This document shows, one piece after another, positions 7,079-15,689 of a DNA stretch of 34,849 nt. Below the pieces are notes generated by a model. That model was not told where the DNA came from and made no database searches. It saw only the letters and a program-made list of their open reading frames with translations. Numbering within the stretch: the stretch's first letter is position 1; every line of letters begins with the position of its first letter. A program made the position numbers and the translations under genes. The stretch is from Acidihalobacter_A sp037381185 (GTDB lineage Bacteria; Pseudomonadota; Gammaproteobacteria; DSM-5130; Acidihalobacteraceae), in the NCBI RefSeq assembly GCF_037381185.1, contig NZ_JARRQY010000061.1:1-34849 (forward strand), given 5' to 3'.

Positions 7079-8307
7079 ACGCCTCATCCGCCAGCGCCGG
7101 CATGCTCGCCCGGGACGGCCTGCACTTCACGCTGCACGCGCTGGGAGCGGCCCGCGCGCGCACCGCGTTGATGGGCCTGGCGATGGCCATCGGCGTGGCC
7201 GCGGTGATCGTGCTCACCGCGCTGGGCGAAGGCGCGCGGCAGTACGTACTCGGGGAATTCAGCAGCCTTGGCAGCAGCGTGCTGACCATCATGCCCGGAC
7301 GCTCCGAGACCACCGGCGGCGCGCCGCCCATGCTCGGCGCCACGCCGCGCGACCTGACCTTGGACGATGCGCTGAGCCTGCGCCACAGTGCGCTGATCGC
7401 CTCGATCGCGCCGCTCGTGATCGGCGATGCCGAAGTCTCTGCAGGGGCACGCTCGCGCGACGTCATGATCCTCGGGTCAACCGCCGAACTGAAGACGGTG
7501 CGCCATCTGGAGATCGCACGCGGCGGCTTCCTGCCGACCGGCGATCCCTTCTCCAGCCCCGCGGTATGCGTGCTCGGCGAAACGCTCAAGACCGAGCTGT
7601 TCGGCACCCAACCCGCAGTGGGCGAACTCGTGCGCATCGGCGACCGGCGCTTTCGCGTGGTCGGCGTGCTGGCATCCAAGGGGCAGTCGCTGGGGGCGAA
7701 CATGGATGACGTAGCCATCATTCCGGTAGCCGCCGCGCAGGCGCTGTTCGACACCCAGGCACTGTTCCGCGTGCTGGTCGAGGTGCGCGGCCGCGAGTCC
7801 ATCCCTGCCGCCAAGCGCGCCATCGAGACGCTGATCACCGCCCGCCACGAAGGCGAGAACGACATCACCATCATCAGCCTCGACGCCATGCTGTCGACCT
7901 TCGACCGCATCTTCACGGCGCTCACGCTTACGGTCGCCGGCATCGCCGCGATCAGCCTGGCCGTGGCCGGCATCCTGATCATGAACGTGATGCTCATCGC
8001 GGTCTCGCAGCGCACCCAGGAAATCGGCCTGCTCAAGGCGCTCGGCGCGCCGCCGCGGCTGATCACCCGCCTGTTCCTCACCGAGGCGGCGCTGCTGTCG
8101 CTGTTCGGCGCCGCCGCCGGCGTGGCGGTCGCCTACGCCGGCCTGTTCGCCCTAAGCCGCCTGTTCCCCAGCTTCTCCCTCAGCGCTCCGACCTGGGCCA
8201 TTGCGGCGGGCGTCGGCGTGGCCGTGGGCACCGGCGTTCTGTTCGGCTGGCTGCCGGCCAGACGCGCTGCGCGGCTGGATCCCGTACAAGCCCTATCGCG
8301 GAGGTAA
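7075..8307 (+). CDS. ABC exporter permease 1 (FtsX/MacB family)
   Basis: This 410-residue membrane protein has the four-helix FtsX/MacB plan. One N-terminal helix lies at about residues 31-50, followed by a large periplasmic domain (about 55-275) of the MacB periplasmic-core type. Three C-terminal helices follow at about 279-309, 330-357 and 374-396. A typical QEIGLLKALGA coupling segment lies between the second and third helices, and the protein ends ARRAARLDPVQAL. There is no fused ATPase domain, so the partner is the preceding gene, which it overlaps by 4 bp. It is similar in layout to the next permease, with which it probably forms a heterodimer. Confidence 0.9.
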   Translation: MNASSASAGMLARDGLHFTLHALGAARARTALMGLAMAIGVAAVIVLTALGEGARQYVLGEFSSLGSSVLTIMPGRSETTGGAPPMLGATPRDLTLDDALSLRHSALIASIAPLVIGDAEVSAGARSRDVMILGSTAELKTVRHLEIARGGFLPTGDPFSSPAVCVLGETLKTELFGTQPAVGELVRIGDRRFRVVGVLASKGQSLGANMDDVAIIPVAAAQALFDTQALFRVLVEVRGRESIPAAKRAIETLITARHEGENDITIISLDAMLSTFDRIFTALTLTVAGIAAISLAVAGILIMNVMLIAVSQRTQEIGLLKALGAPPRLITRLFLTEAALLSLFGAAAGVAVAYAGLFALSRLFPSFSLSAPTWAIAAGVGVAVGTGVLFGWLPARRAARLDPVQALSRR

Positions 8308-8315
8308 GGACAGCG

Positions 8316-9515
8316 GTGCGCTCGCGCGACTTCGTCCATCTTTCCCTGAGCAGCGTGCTGGCGCAGCGCATGCGCAGCATCCTCACCGCGCTGGGAATCG
8401 CGGTAGGCATCGCCGCGGTGGTGCTGCTTACCTCGATCGGCGAAGGCGTGCGCCAGTTCGTACTGCACGAGTTCAGCCAGTTCGGCACCAACCTCATCGC
8501 GATCAACCCGGGACGCACCACTACCCACGGCATGCCCAGCGGCGCCATCGCCAGCGTACGCCCGCTGACCCTGGGCGATGCCGAGGCGCTGGCGCGCCTT
8601 CCCCACGTCGAAGCCATGGTTCCCGGCGTGCAGGGCAATGCGGAGGTCTCGGCCGACGGTCGCTCGCGGCGTACCACCGTGTTTGGCACAGGCCCGCAGC
8701 TGCTGCAGGTCTGGAACGCACAACTGGCGCTGGGCCGCTCCCTGCCCGCGGACAATCCACGCACCGCGCGCGCCTTCGTCGTGCTGGGATCGAAACTGCG
8801 CAGCGAACTGTTCGGTACGCGTAATCCGCTCGGCGCGCGCCTGCGCATCGGCGGCGAGACATTCCGCGTCATCGGCGTACTCTCACCCCAAGGTCAAGTG
8901 CTGGGCTTCGATCTCGACGATACGGTCTACATCCCCGCCGGCCGCTCCATGGCGCTGTTCGACCGCGAGGGATTGATGGAAATCGACGTGCGCTACGCGG
9001 CGGACGTACCCGCCGCCTTGATGGCCGAGCGCATCCGCAAGGTACTGTTGCAGCGCCACGGCAGCGAGGACTTCACCATCACTTCGCAGGAGGACATGCT
9101 CAGCACGCTGGACAACATCCTCGGCGTGCTGACCTTGGCCGTGGGGGCGCTGGGCGGCATCTCGCTGCTGGTCGGCGCGGTCGGCATCTTCACCATCATG
9201 AACATCGGCGTGCGCGAGCGCACCGCCGAAATCGGTCTACTCCGCGCGTTGGGGGCGCGGCGCGGCCAGGTTCTCGCACTGTTTCTCGGCGAGGCCGTGG
9301 TGCTCGCCTCCCTGGGCGGTTTCGCCGGCCTGGCGGTCGGCGCCGGCGGCGCGCACTTACTCGGGCTGCTGGTGCCGGCTCTGCCGGTGAAGACGCCCTG
9401 GATGTACGCCCTGCTGGCGGAGCTGCTGGCCGCGTTCATCGGGCTGCTGGCCGGTGCTCTGCCGGCCCAGCGCGCGGCACGGCTCGATCCGGTCGAGGCA
9501 CTGCGCGAAGAATGA
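8316..9515 (+). CDS. ABC exporter permease 2 (FtsX/MacB family)
   Basis: This 399-residue paralogue of the preceding permease has the same four-helix plan. The N-terminal helix contains GIAVGIAAVVLLTSIGEGV, a periplasmic domain follows, and three C-terminal helices carry an R-T-A-E-I-G-L-L-R-A-L-G-A coupling loop and a QRAARLDPVEAL end. The GTG start at 8316 has a very strong GGAGGT site, and only eight bases separate it from the previous stop. Two different permeases in one operon imply a heterodimeric pump, as in LolCE-like systems, rather than the homodimeric MacB. The export substrate is not indicated. Confidence 0.9.
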   Translation: MRSRDFVHLSLSSVLAQRMRSILTALGIAVGIAAVVLLTSIGEGVRQFVLHEFSQFGTNLIAINPGRTTTHGMPSGAIASVRPLTLGDAEALARLPHVEAMVPGVQGNAEVSADGRSRRTTVFGTGPQLLQVWNAQLALGRSLPADNPRTARAFVVLGSKLRSELFGTRNPLGARLRIGGETFRVIGVLSPQGQVLGFDLDDTVYIPAGRSMALFDREGLMEIDVRYAADVPAALMAERIRKVLLQRHGSEDFTITSQEDMLSTLDNILGVLTLAVGALGGISLLVGAVGIFTIMNIGVRERTAEIGLLRALGARRGQVLALFLGEAVVLASLGGFAGLAVGAGGAHLLGLLVPALPVKTPWMYALLAELLAAFIGLLAGALPAQRAARLDPVEALREE

Positions 9516-9584
9516 CCGAACGCGGAACACGATAGAATTCAACACATCATACGACGCCGATATGGCGTGTCAAAGAGGCTCAGT

Positions 9585-9896
9585 ATGCTGGTCACCACCG
9601 TTTATGTGGTCAACACGATCATCGCACTTTGCATTGCCTATGCCGCCATCGACCCGACCGGCTGCCGGCACACGCTGGAACGTCTGGGTCTGTGGCCGCT
9701 GATCGAACGCATGGAGCAGCACGGCATGCGCCGCATACTCAGTTTCGTCGGCAGGTTGTTGATGCTGGCGGGCCTGTTGCTGGCCGTCTCCGTTATGCTC
9801 GGACATCACAGCTCGGCCTGGCTGCTGCCGGCCGGCGAGTCGGCCTTCTTCGGGCTGATCTCCTGGTTGGTTGCGGTATTGGGCGGAAAAGACTGA
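9585..9896 (+). CDS. Unknown small inner-membrane protein
   Basis: This is a 103-residue protein with three hydrophobic segments. One is N-terminal (LVTTVYVVNTIIALCIAYAA), one is central (LLMLAGLLLAVSVML), and one is C-terminal (FFGLISWLVAVLGG). I do not recognise the family. The ATG at 9585 is preferred because AGAGG lies about six bases upstream; an in-frame GTG at 9567 lies further up. It follows the exporter operon by about 70 bp on the same strand and could be cotranscribed, but no functional link is shown. It converges with the EAL-protein gene downstream. Confidence 0.55.
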   Translation: MLVTTVYVVNTIIALCIAYAAIDPTGCRHTLERLGLWPLIERMEQHGMRRILSFVGRLLMLAGLLLAVSVMLGHHSSAWLLPAGESAFFGLISWLVAVLGGKD

Positions 9897-9926
9897 AAGC
9901 GGGCCGGCAGACGCCGACGGACTCGA

Positions 9927-12373
9927 TCAGGAAATCAGGCTGCTGCGGCCTATCGCGCGGCGCATCATGCGTCCCATGGCATCGACCTCGGCAAGCAGTT
10001 GCTCACGCTTGCGACTGCCTTCCCCGCTGGAATCGGATACGGCATCCAACACGCGATCGCTGAGCGAGACGAACAGACTGCGGAACTCGGTGAGCGGCGG
10101 CGGACAACCGAAATCCGCGCCGCTTAGCAACCGTTCGCGGAACCGGCTGACCACCTGGGGTTCGCCCAGGTCGGGCCGCGCCAGCCAGCGCCGCAGACCG
10201 AACCAGGCGCCGACGCAGACCAGCGCCGTACCCTGCGTCGAGGCCGGGCGCGCCCACAGTCGCCAGCTGGCGGGGCGCTGCCAGCCGCCGTTCCAGCGCT
10301 CCAGCTCGGACAAGGGCAACGGCCGGCTGATCGCGTAGCCCTGCAGCAGGGTCAGCCCAAGCGCCCCCAGCAGTTCGGCATGTTCGTCCGTTTCCACGCC
10401 TTCGGCGATCAGCCGAACGCCCAGGCCGCGCACGCCGACCACCACCGCGCTGACGATGGTCTGGTCATCCACCGAAGCCGGCAAATTGCAAACGAACTCC
10501 TGGTCCAGCTTGAGCGTGGTCAGCGGCAGTTGGCGCACGTTGCCCACCGAAGCGTAGCCGCTGCCGAAATCGTCCAGTGCCACACCCAGGCCGCGCGCCC
10601 GCACCCAATGCAGAATCTTCACCGCGCGGGGCATGTCGGCCAAGCTTTCAGCCTCGGTGATCTCTATTTCCAGGCGTTGTACCAGCTGCGGGTGGCGTTC
10701 GAGCAACTGGGTCAGGTCGTGCCGGAAACCGGGCGCCAGCAGATGGCGCGCACCGATATTCACCGACACGGGAACGTCCAGCCCCAGTTCGCGCAAACGG
10801 GGAAGCCGCTTACCGACACCGTCGAGCATGGCCACGCCGAGACGCCGAATCAGCGTCGCATCGGACTCGATCACGTCGATGAACCAGTCAGGAGTGACGA
10901 CGGAGCCGTCTTCGGCGCGCAGGCGCGCCAACGCCTCCAGGCCGATGACCTCACCGCTGAGCAGGTCGACTTGCGGTTGGAACCACGGTTCGACCCGTCC
11001 CTCGGTCAAGGCACGTTCGATCTTCGCGCGCACCTCGCGGCGTCGGTCCAGGCTCTCCTCCAGCGCCGGGTGATAGCCTCGCAGATGGTTGCCGCCCTCG
11101 GTCTTGACCGCCTGCAGTGCCATACCGGCACGACGCACCAGCGTATCGACGTCGCCGCCGTCCCGCGGATAAAGCGCGTAGCCACAGGAAAGCCCCAGCG
11201 TAACCGGCAAGTCCCGTCGCTGTCGCCGCACAAGGCCTGCAAGCCATCTCCCACCATGATCAGCAGAGAATCGCCGGCCTCGTTGCCGAACAGGTCGTTG
11301 TAGAACTTGAAATCGTCGATATCCAGTATGAGCAGTGCACAGATCGACTTGCCACCGTTGACCAGTGCCGCCGTCCGCTCGAAGAACTGCAGGCGGTTGG
11401 GCAGCCCGGTGAGCGAATCGTACAGCGCCAGATGTTTCAGGCGCGCGGCCTGGCGCTGGTGCAGCACGGAAAAGCCTACATCGTCAGCCATATCGCGCAG
11501 CAGATGCACGAGATCGGGGGTGAAGAAGTCCTGCTCTGCGGCATACACGATAAGCACGAATTCGTGATTGCCCTTGAGCGTGATCGGCACCGCGATCGAC
11601 GAACGCACGCCGTACTCGCTGTGCAGCGCATGCCATGGCGCCATCCCCGGAGCGTTCTGAATGTCGTTGACCACGATGATGCGACCTTCGCGCACCGCCC
11701 TGGCAGTTGCGCCCTGCCCCTGCGGATGAGTCGCGTCCAGCGGTAACTGAAGCCCGCGTAGCGTGGGCAGATGCGCGAATTTTTCGCGCTGGTGCACGAA
11801 TATCGCCTGCTGTTGCTCGTGATCGACCTTGGCTATCACGGCCATGATTGCGGCGGTATGCTGCACGATGACGCGGCACACGCTGTCGTAGAGATCGGCA
11901 GGGGTGCGTGATTCGTCGCGAATGACGACCTGATTGACCTCGGACAGGGCCATGTAGAAATCGCGCTGGCGTTCGAAGGCGAGGCGCGCCTCCTCCAACT
12001 CGGTCAACTCCAGCGCGATGCTGACCAGCCCGGCGACCTCATCTCCGTCGCGCAGCGGATAGCGGAAGAGCCGGAAACTGCGGCCGCCCAAGACCTCGCG
12101 CGTCTCGGCCGTTTCGCGCAGACTCAGCGCAGCGTGATCGTCCCCGTGAATCTGCTTGGCCAAACCGGAATCGAGCAGCTCGGCGTCGGTCTGGTGCCGA
12201 TAACCCGCCAGAGATACCCCGAACAATTCGCAAGCCGCTTCGTTGGCATAACGCCAACGCAGACTGCCATCCTTGATCAGAATCGGAAACGGCAAGCGTT
12301 CGGCACCACGCACCAAAGCACGCAGCAGACGATTCATCGGTACTCTCGCATCGGAGTTGGTCAGCATTCGCAT
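9927..12373 (-). pseudogene. PAS-GAF-GGDEF-EAL signalling gene with deleted GGDEF core
   Basis: Two reading frames make one former cyclic-di-GMP protein. The first (12373 to about 11215; the ATG at 12337 is an equally likely start) has a PAS domain, a GAF domain, and the first half of a GGDEF domain ending near D-G-T-C-R-L. There the expected GGDEF motif should follow, but the sequence jumps to L-P-V-T-L-G-L-S-C-G-Y-A-L-Y-P in another frame. About 45 residues appear to be missing. The second frame (from about 11231) holds an apparently intact EAL domain: IGLEALARL, ALDDFGSGY and EGVET. About 110 uncharacterised residues end the protein. The cyclase cannot work. The EAL part could survive only if translated separately, for example from the GTG at 11231. 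Confidence 0.8.
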
Positions 12374-12863
12374 CCGCGTCCGTCAGCCTGGCAGGAAGGC
12401 AACATGCATGCAGTGTGCAAGCTTTGACGCATCACGCGCCGCCATTGTATTCGCAGCTTCGCTGACTCTCATCCACTACTCTTCAGGGCCGGCTCCGTCA
12501 TGGCAGTGTACTACGCAGAAAACTGCAATCCAGAGGCATAAGCCCTTATAAATCTATAGTCATAATTCAATGCGTGGCACTGATTGGCAGATTACTGCCA
12601 GCTATCGAATGCTTTTGCCGACGCCAGCACGGGAACAACGGCCCCAGGGCGCCGCTCGTCCATCGGCACATTGCTCTCATGCGCGCATGATACGCAAAGC
12701 TTCCGACAAAGGCATCGGGCTACCACAAGATCACATGGCTGTAGTCACACGCAACACGCCTAACGGGCTCATCTGCATGGCATAAAGCCTCTTGAAGGCA
12801 CCGGACTCAACCGCAGAGTATCACTCGGACAGACGGAAGCGCGGACACCGCTCAGCCATTTGC
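12374..12863. other. Gene-free interval
   Basis: This stretch of about 490 bp lies between the broken signalling gene and the histidine phosphatase 3' end. Open frames here are short, have no convincing ribosome-binding sites and resemble no family I know. I see no RNA gene or clear promoter. An AT-rich patch around 12545-12570 could hold the promoter of the signalling gene. Confidence 0.5.
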
Positions 12864-13442
12864 TCAGCACGTCCCTTGGTGAGAAACCAGCGCCCAGCCG
12901 CGTTCATCACGCCGCAACCGCGTCAGCCCTGCATAGGGGACAGGGATGCGCATCATGGCCGCTGCAGCCCCTTGCACGGCATGGGCGATAGCGGCACGGA
13001 TTACCACGGCATGCGCCACCACCAGCAGCGGCCCGTCCCCATCCAGTGAGTCCAGCGCCTTTGCCACGCGCCGGCGCAGGACTTCCAACGATTCGGCACC
13101 GGCCGGGCGTCCGGCGAGCGGATCGAGGTAATAGGCGGCATAGGCCTGCGCATCAACTGCTTGCGCCTGCTCGCGCGTCAGCCCTTCCCAGGCGCCCATG
13201 CCAATCTCGCGCCAGCGCTCGTCCACTTCGCAACAGACACCGCGTTGCGTGGCGAGGGCCTCGGCAAATTCGCGGGCGCGGCGCAGCGGAGAACTCAACA
13301 CGCGGCACCAGGAACGCTCCCCTTCGACCGCCGACCACATCTGCCGCCAGCCCGTCTCGCTGAGCGGGTCGTCGACGCCGTCGCCGCGGTAGCGCCGGCC
13401 GCCGACCGGTTCGCCATGGCGCAGCAGATCGACCTCCAGCAC
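12864..13442 (-). CDS. Histidine phosphatase (phosphoglycerate-mutase-like) family protein
   Basis: The protein opens with the catalytic motif: L-L-R-H-G-E-P, in which the histidine is transiently phosphorylated. SSPLRRAREFAEAL supplies the second phosphate-pocket arginine, W-R-E-I-G-M-G-A-W-E-G the conserved glutamate region, and VVAHAVVIRAAI the second histidine. This matches the CobC/alpha-ribazole-phosphatase and GpmB-like branch. The substrate cannot be set, and no cobalamin genes are near. A GTG at 13442 is chosen because the fold starts there and it sits 20 bp after the ampE stop; an upstream ATG at 13511 would add 23 residues overlapping ampE. It is the last gene of the thioredoxin-ampD-ampE set. 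Confidence 0.82.
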   Translation of the reverse strand: MLEVDLLRHGEPVGGRRYRGDGVDDPLSETGWRQMWSAVEGERSWCRVLSSPLRRAREFAEALATQRGVCCEVDERWREIGMGAWEGLTREQAQAVDAQAYAAYYLDPLAGRPAGAESLEVLRRRVAKALDSLDGDGPLLVVAHAVVIRAAIAHAVQGAAAAMMRIPVPYAGLTRLRRDERGWALVSHQGTC

Positions 13443-13462
13443 GGAGTCGCCGGCCGACCGGC

Positions 13463-14407
13463 TCAAGTCAGCCAACCGCCCAGGGTGAACAGCGCCAATA
13501 CCGCCATCCACACGATGATATTGCGATGGATATGGTTGATGACGGTGGCGAACACCGCGCTCAGAGTCGCGGCATCGGCCTCGTCCTCCAGCATGTCGTC
13601 GAGACGCGCGGCACCGGCGCCACTGCGCATCAGCAACGCGCGGGTGTTCTCGGACATGCGCTGCGACTCACCCCAGAACAGGCTGCGCAAGCCGTCCATC
13701 GCGTGATCGAAGCTGCCGGTGACCGCATAGCCCAACGCCGCAAGGCGCGCCGGCGCCCATTCGAGCAAGGCGCACAGCCCAGCCGCAAGGCGCGAGGACT
13801 CCGGCCGCTCGTCCAGCGCCACATCCTCGTCCTCATCCGTCTCGACGACCTCACTCGCCTTCTCGTCTTCCAGCGGCAAATGCGCAAGCAAGCGCACCAA
13901 GCGGTAGAACACCGCCCCCGTCGGCCCCAGCACGGCGAACCAGAACACAACTGCGAAAATCCGGTTGTTGGACTCGGCAAAAGCGGACTCGGCCACGGCG
14001 CGTGCACGCTTCCGCGGTTCCTCCGGCACATGCGCCGCGCCGAGGAAACGCGCTGCGATACGCCACTGCCGTAACGGGTCCTCCATAGCGACCGCCTCGG
14101 TGTAGGCGTTGACGTCCTCCTCGAGGTCGTCCGGGCCCAGGCAAACCAGCAACACGGCGACGCTGAACACGATCCACAACAAACCAAGAAGCACGGAATC
14201 GAACACATCGCTCACCCAGCCGACCACCAGCACCGGCACCAGCAGTACTAGCAGAAGACGCAGAGCGGCATGCCCCAAGCCCAGGCGGCGCAGGGTAGCG
14301 TCGAAACCGTTGGCGTAGCGTAGCCACAGCGCCGGACGGCGGAAATCGCTCATATAACCGACCAGGCGTTCCAACGCCAGGGCAATGAGCAGGGAGATCA
14401 ACGTCAT
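13463..14407 (-). CDS. ampE: AmpE, regulatory signalling modulator membrane protein
   Basis: This 314-residue inner-membrane protein begins MTLISLLIALALERL, with several hydrophobic segments (about 1-15, 45-95, 150-175 and the C-terminal end 295-312). Its length and layout match AmpE, classically encoded directly after ampD and thought to be a membrane sensor linked to beta-lactam induction and peptidoglycan recycling. A strongly acidic loop (E-V-V-E-T-D-E-D-E-D) lies in the middle. The start overlaps the ampD stop by 4 bp, so the two are translationally coupled. No ampC or ampR is visible here, so the link to beta-lactamase is not shown. The pair may simply serve cell-wall recycling. Confidence 0.88.
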   Translation of the reverse strand: MTLISLLIALALERLVGYMSDFRRPALWLRYANGFDATLRRLGLGHAALRLLLVLLVPVLVVGWVSDVFDSVLLGLLWIVFSVAVLLVCLGPDDLEEDVNAYTEAVAMEDPLRQWRIAARFLGAAHVPEEPRKRARAVAESAFAESNNRIFAVVFWFAVLGPTGAVFYRLVRLLAHLPLEDEKASEVVETDEDEDVALDERPESSRLAAGLCALLEWAPARLAALGYAVTGSFDHAMDGLRSLFWGESQRMSENTRALLMRSGAGAARLDDMLEDEADAATLSAVFATVINHIHRNIIVWMAVLALFTLGGWLT

Positions 14408-15018
14408 GAGGCGTCCTCACAGGGCGGTTCGATGCGAAGAGTTTCGGGGCTGAGCGGCCGGCTTGCAAGACATCGGCCGAGTTCGCGGCGCAAACGCCCC
14501 CACTCGAAACTCGGCCCCGGGTCCGTTTTGCGCCCCGGCGCGATGTCGGAATGCCCACTGATCCGCTCGCGCGAAAGCGTCGGATAGGCAGTCAGCAGGG
14601 CAGCGATCACGCCGGCCAGCCGTTCATACTGAGCATCTTCGTAAGGTACGTCGTCGGCACCTTCGAGTTCGATGCCGATGGAAAAATCGTTGCAGCGCTC
14701 GCGCATACCGTAGAACGAAATGCCGGCATGCCAGGCACGGCGCAGAAATGGAACGTACTGCACCAGCGTGCCGTCGCGCCGTATCAGCAGATGCGCCGAT
14801 ACCTTGAGCCCCGCGATGTCGGAGAAGTATGGATGCTCATCGGCCGGCAGTGAATTACCGAACAGTGCGTCGATCCAGGGGCCACCGAACTCCCCTGGCG
14901 GCAGGCTGATGTTGTGCACCACGATCAGTTCCGGCACGCAGGCATCGGGCCGCTCGTCGGCATTTGGCGAGGGCCGGTGGTACGCGGCGTCCAGCCAGCC
15001 TTCGCAATCGACATTCAT
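14404..15018 (-). CDS. ampD: AmpD, 1,6-anhydro-N-acetylmuramyl-L-alanine amidase
   Basis: This cytoplasmic zinc amidase of 204 residues cleaves the stem peptide from anhydro-MurNAc peptides during peptidoglycan recycling. It thereby controls the muropeptide pool that AmpR senses. The zinc ligands are visible: H35 in IVVHNISLPP, H156 in ISGHSDIAPGRKTDPG, and D166. K164 is the conserved lysine, and I-G-I-E-L-E-G around residues 114-120 supplies the catalytic glutamate region. There is no signal peptide, as expected of AmpD rather than AmpDh2/3. Its start overlaps the thioredoxin stop and its stop overlaps the ampE start, each by 4 bp. Confidence 0.93.
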   Translation of the reverse strand: MNVDCEGWLDAAYHRPSPNADERPDACVPELIVVHNISLPPGEFGGPWIDALFGNSLPADEHPYFSDIAGLKVSAHLLIRRDGTLVQYVPFLRRAWHAGISFYGMRERCNDFSIGIELEGADDVPYEDAQYERLAGVIAALLTAYPTLSRERISGHSDIAPGRKTDPGPSFEWGRLRRELGRCLASRPLSPETLRIEPPCEDAS

Positions 15019-15344
15019 GGCGGATCCTGGGCCGGCTGCGCCAGCAGTGCACTCAGACCTGCCTCAATACGCGCCGGCGTCGGCTCCACTGCCAGCGGCC
15101 CGTGATAACAGCCGTCGAGGTAAGCGAACAATGCAGGCAGATGAAAGACGTCGAACTCGTTAGCCAGCGCCTGATCGATGCCGGCGTCGACCTCGATCAC
15201 CGGCAGATCGGGACATTCGGCCAACGCTGCGCGCATGCGCCGGCAGGAACCGCAGCCGACAGCCGTGAACATGACCAGAACGACCCCGCGGGTTCGCGCG
15301 AGGTGGTGGTGCAGATCACCGTAATCGGGCGCCAGGGTCGTCAT
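15015..15344 (-). CDS. Thioredoxin-fold protein with CGSC active site
   Basis: This 109-residue single-domain thioredoxin-like protein has the redox motif C-G-S-C at residues 31-34, after the strand VVLVMFTAVG. The cis-proline region is F-D-V-F-H-L-P-A-L-F-A-Y. The CGSC motif, instead of CGPC, suggests a different redox potential from housekeeping thioredoxin. No signal peptide or membrane segment is seen, so it is probably cytoplasmic. The stop overlaps the ampD start by 4 bp, placing it first in the thioredoxin-ampD-ampE-phosphatase unit. The partner protein is unknown. No strong ribosome-binding site precedes the ATG, so the start is probable rather than certain. Confidence 0.8.
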   Translation of the reverse strand: MTTLAPDYGDLHHHLARTRGVVLVMFTAVGCGSCRRMRAALAECPDLPVIEVDAGIDQALANEFDVFHLPALFAYLDGCYHGPLAVEPTPARIEAGLSALLAQPAQDPP

Positions 15345-15689
15345 GCGGGTTCGCCGGAGCGTTTCTGTTCAGTTGGGGCAGTTTACACGGGGTGTCGGGT
15401 TGGCTGAACAGGGAGTTGGCCGTTTGAATGTTTCATTCGAACCTGTACGCTTGATTAAGCGCACTTTTTGGGCGCCGATCGAAGTGTATCGTTTCTATTC
15501 CCATTGTTGGTGCTGAAGCTGGTTTCGGGCACCCTCAGTCAGGGCTCCGGTCACAAAATCCGGCATGAAGAATGCGGACTTTTAAACATCCATCAGCCGA
15601 AGTCCAAAACCTCGATTCCCGCCCCAAACACTCACCAACAGGTTACCCTGCCATCTTCCCAACACACCCACACCCTACTTCTGCCCCCA
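15345..15689. other. Intergenic region between thioredoxin and ABC-2 permease
   Basis: About 345 bp lie between divergent genes. The right third is unusually C- and A-rich on the plus strand (around 15615-15690) with no purine-rich ribosome-binding site. A weak promoter-like pair, TTGAAT at 15424 and TACGCT 16 bases on, faces right, but support is slight. No RNA gene is evident. Confidence 0.35.
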
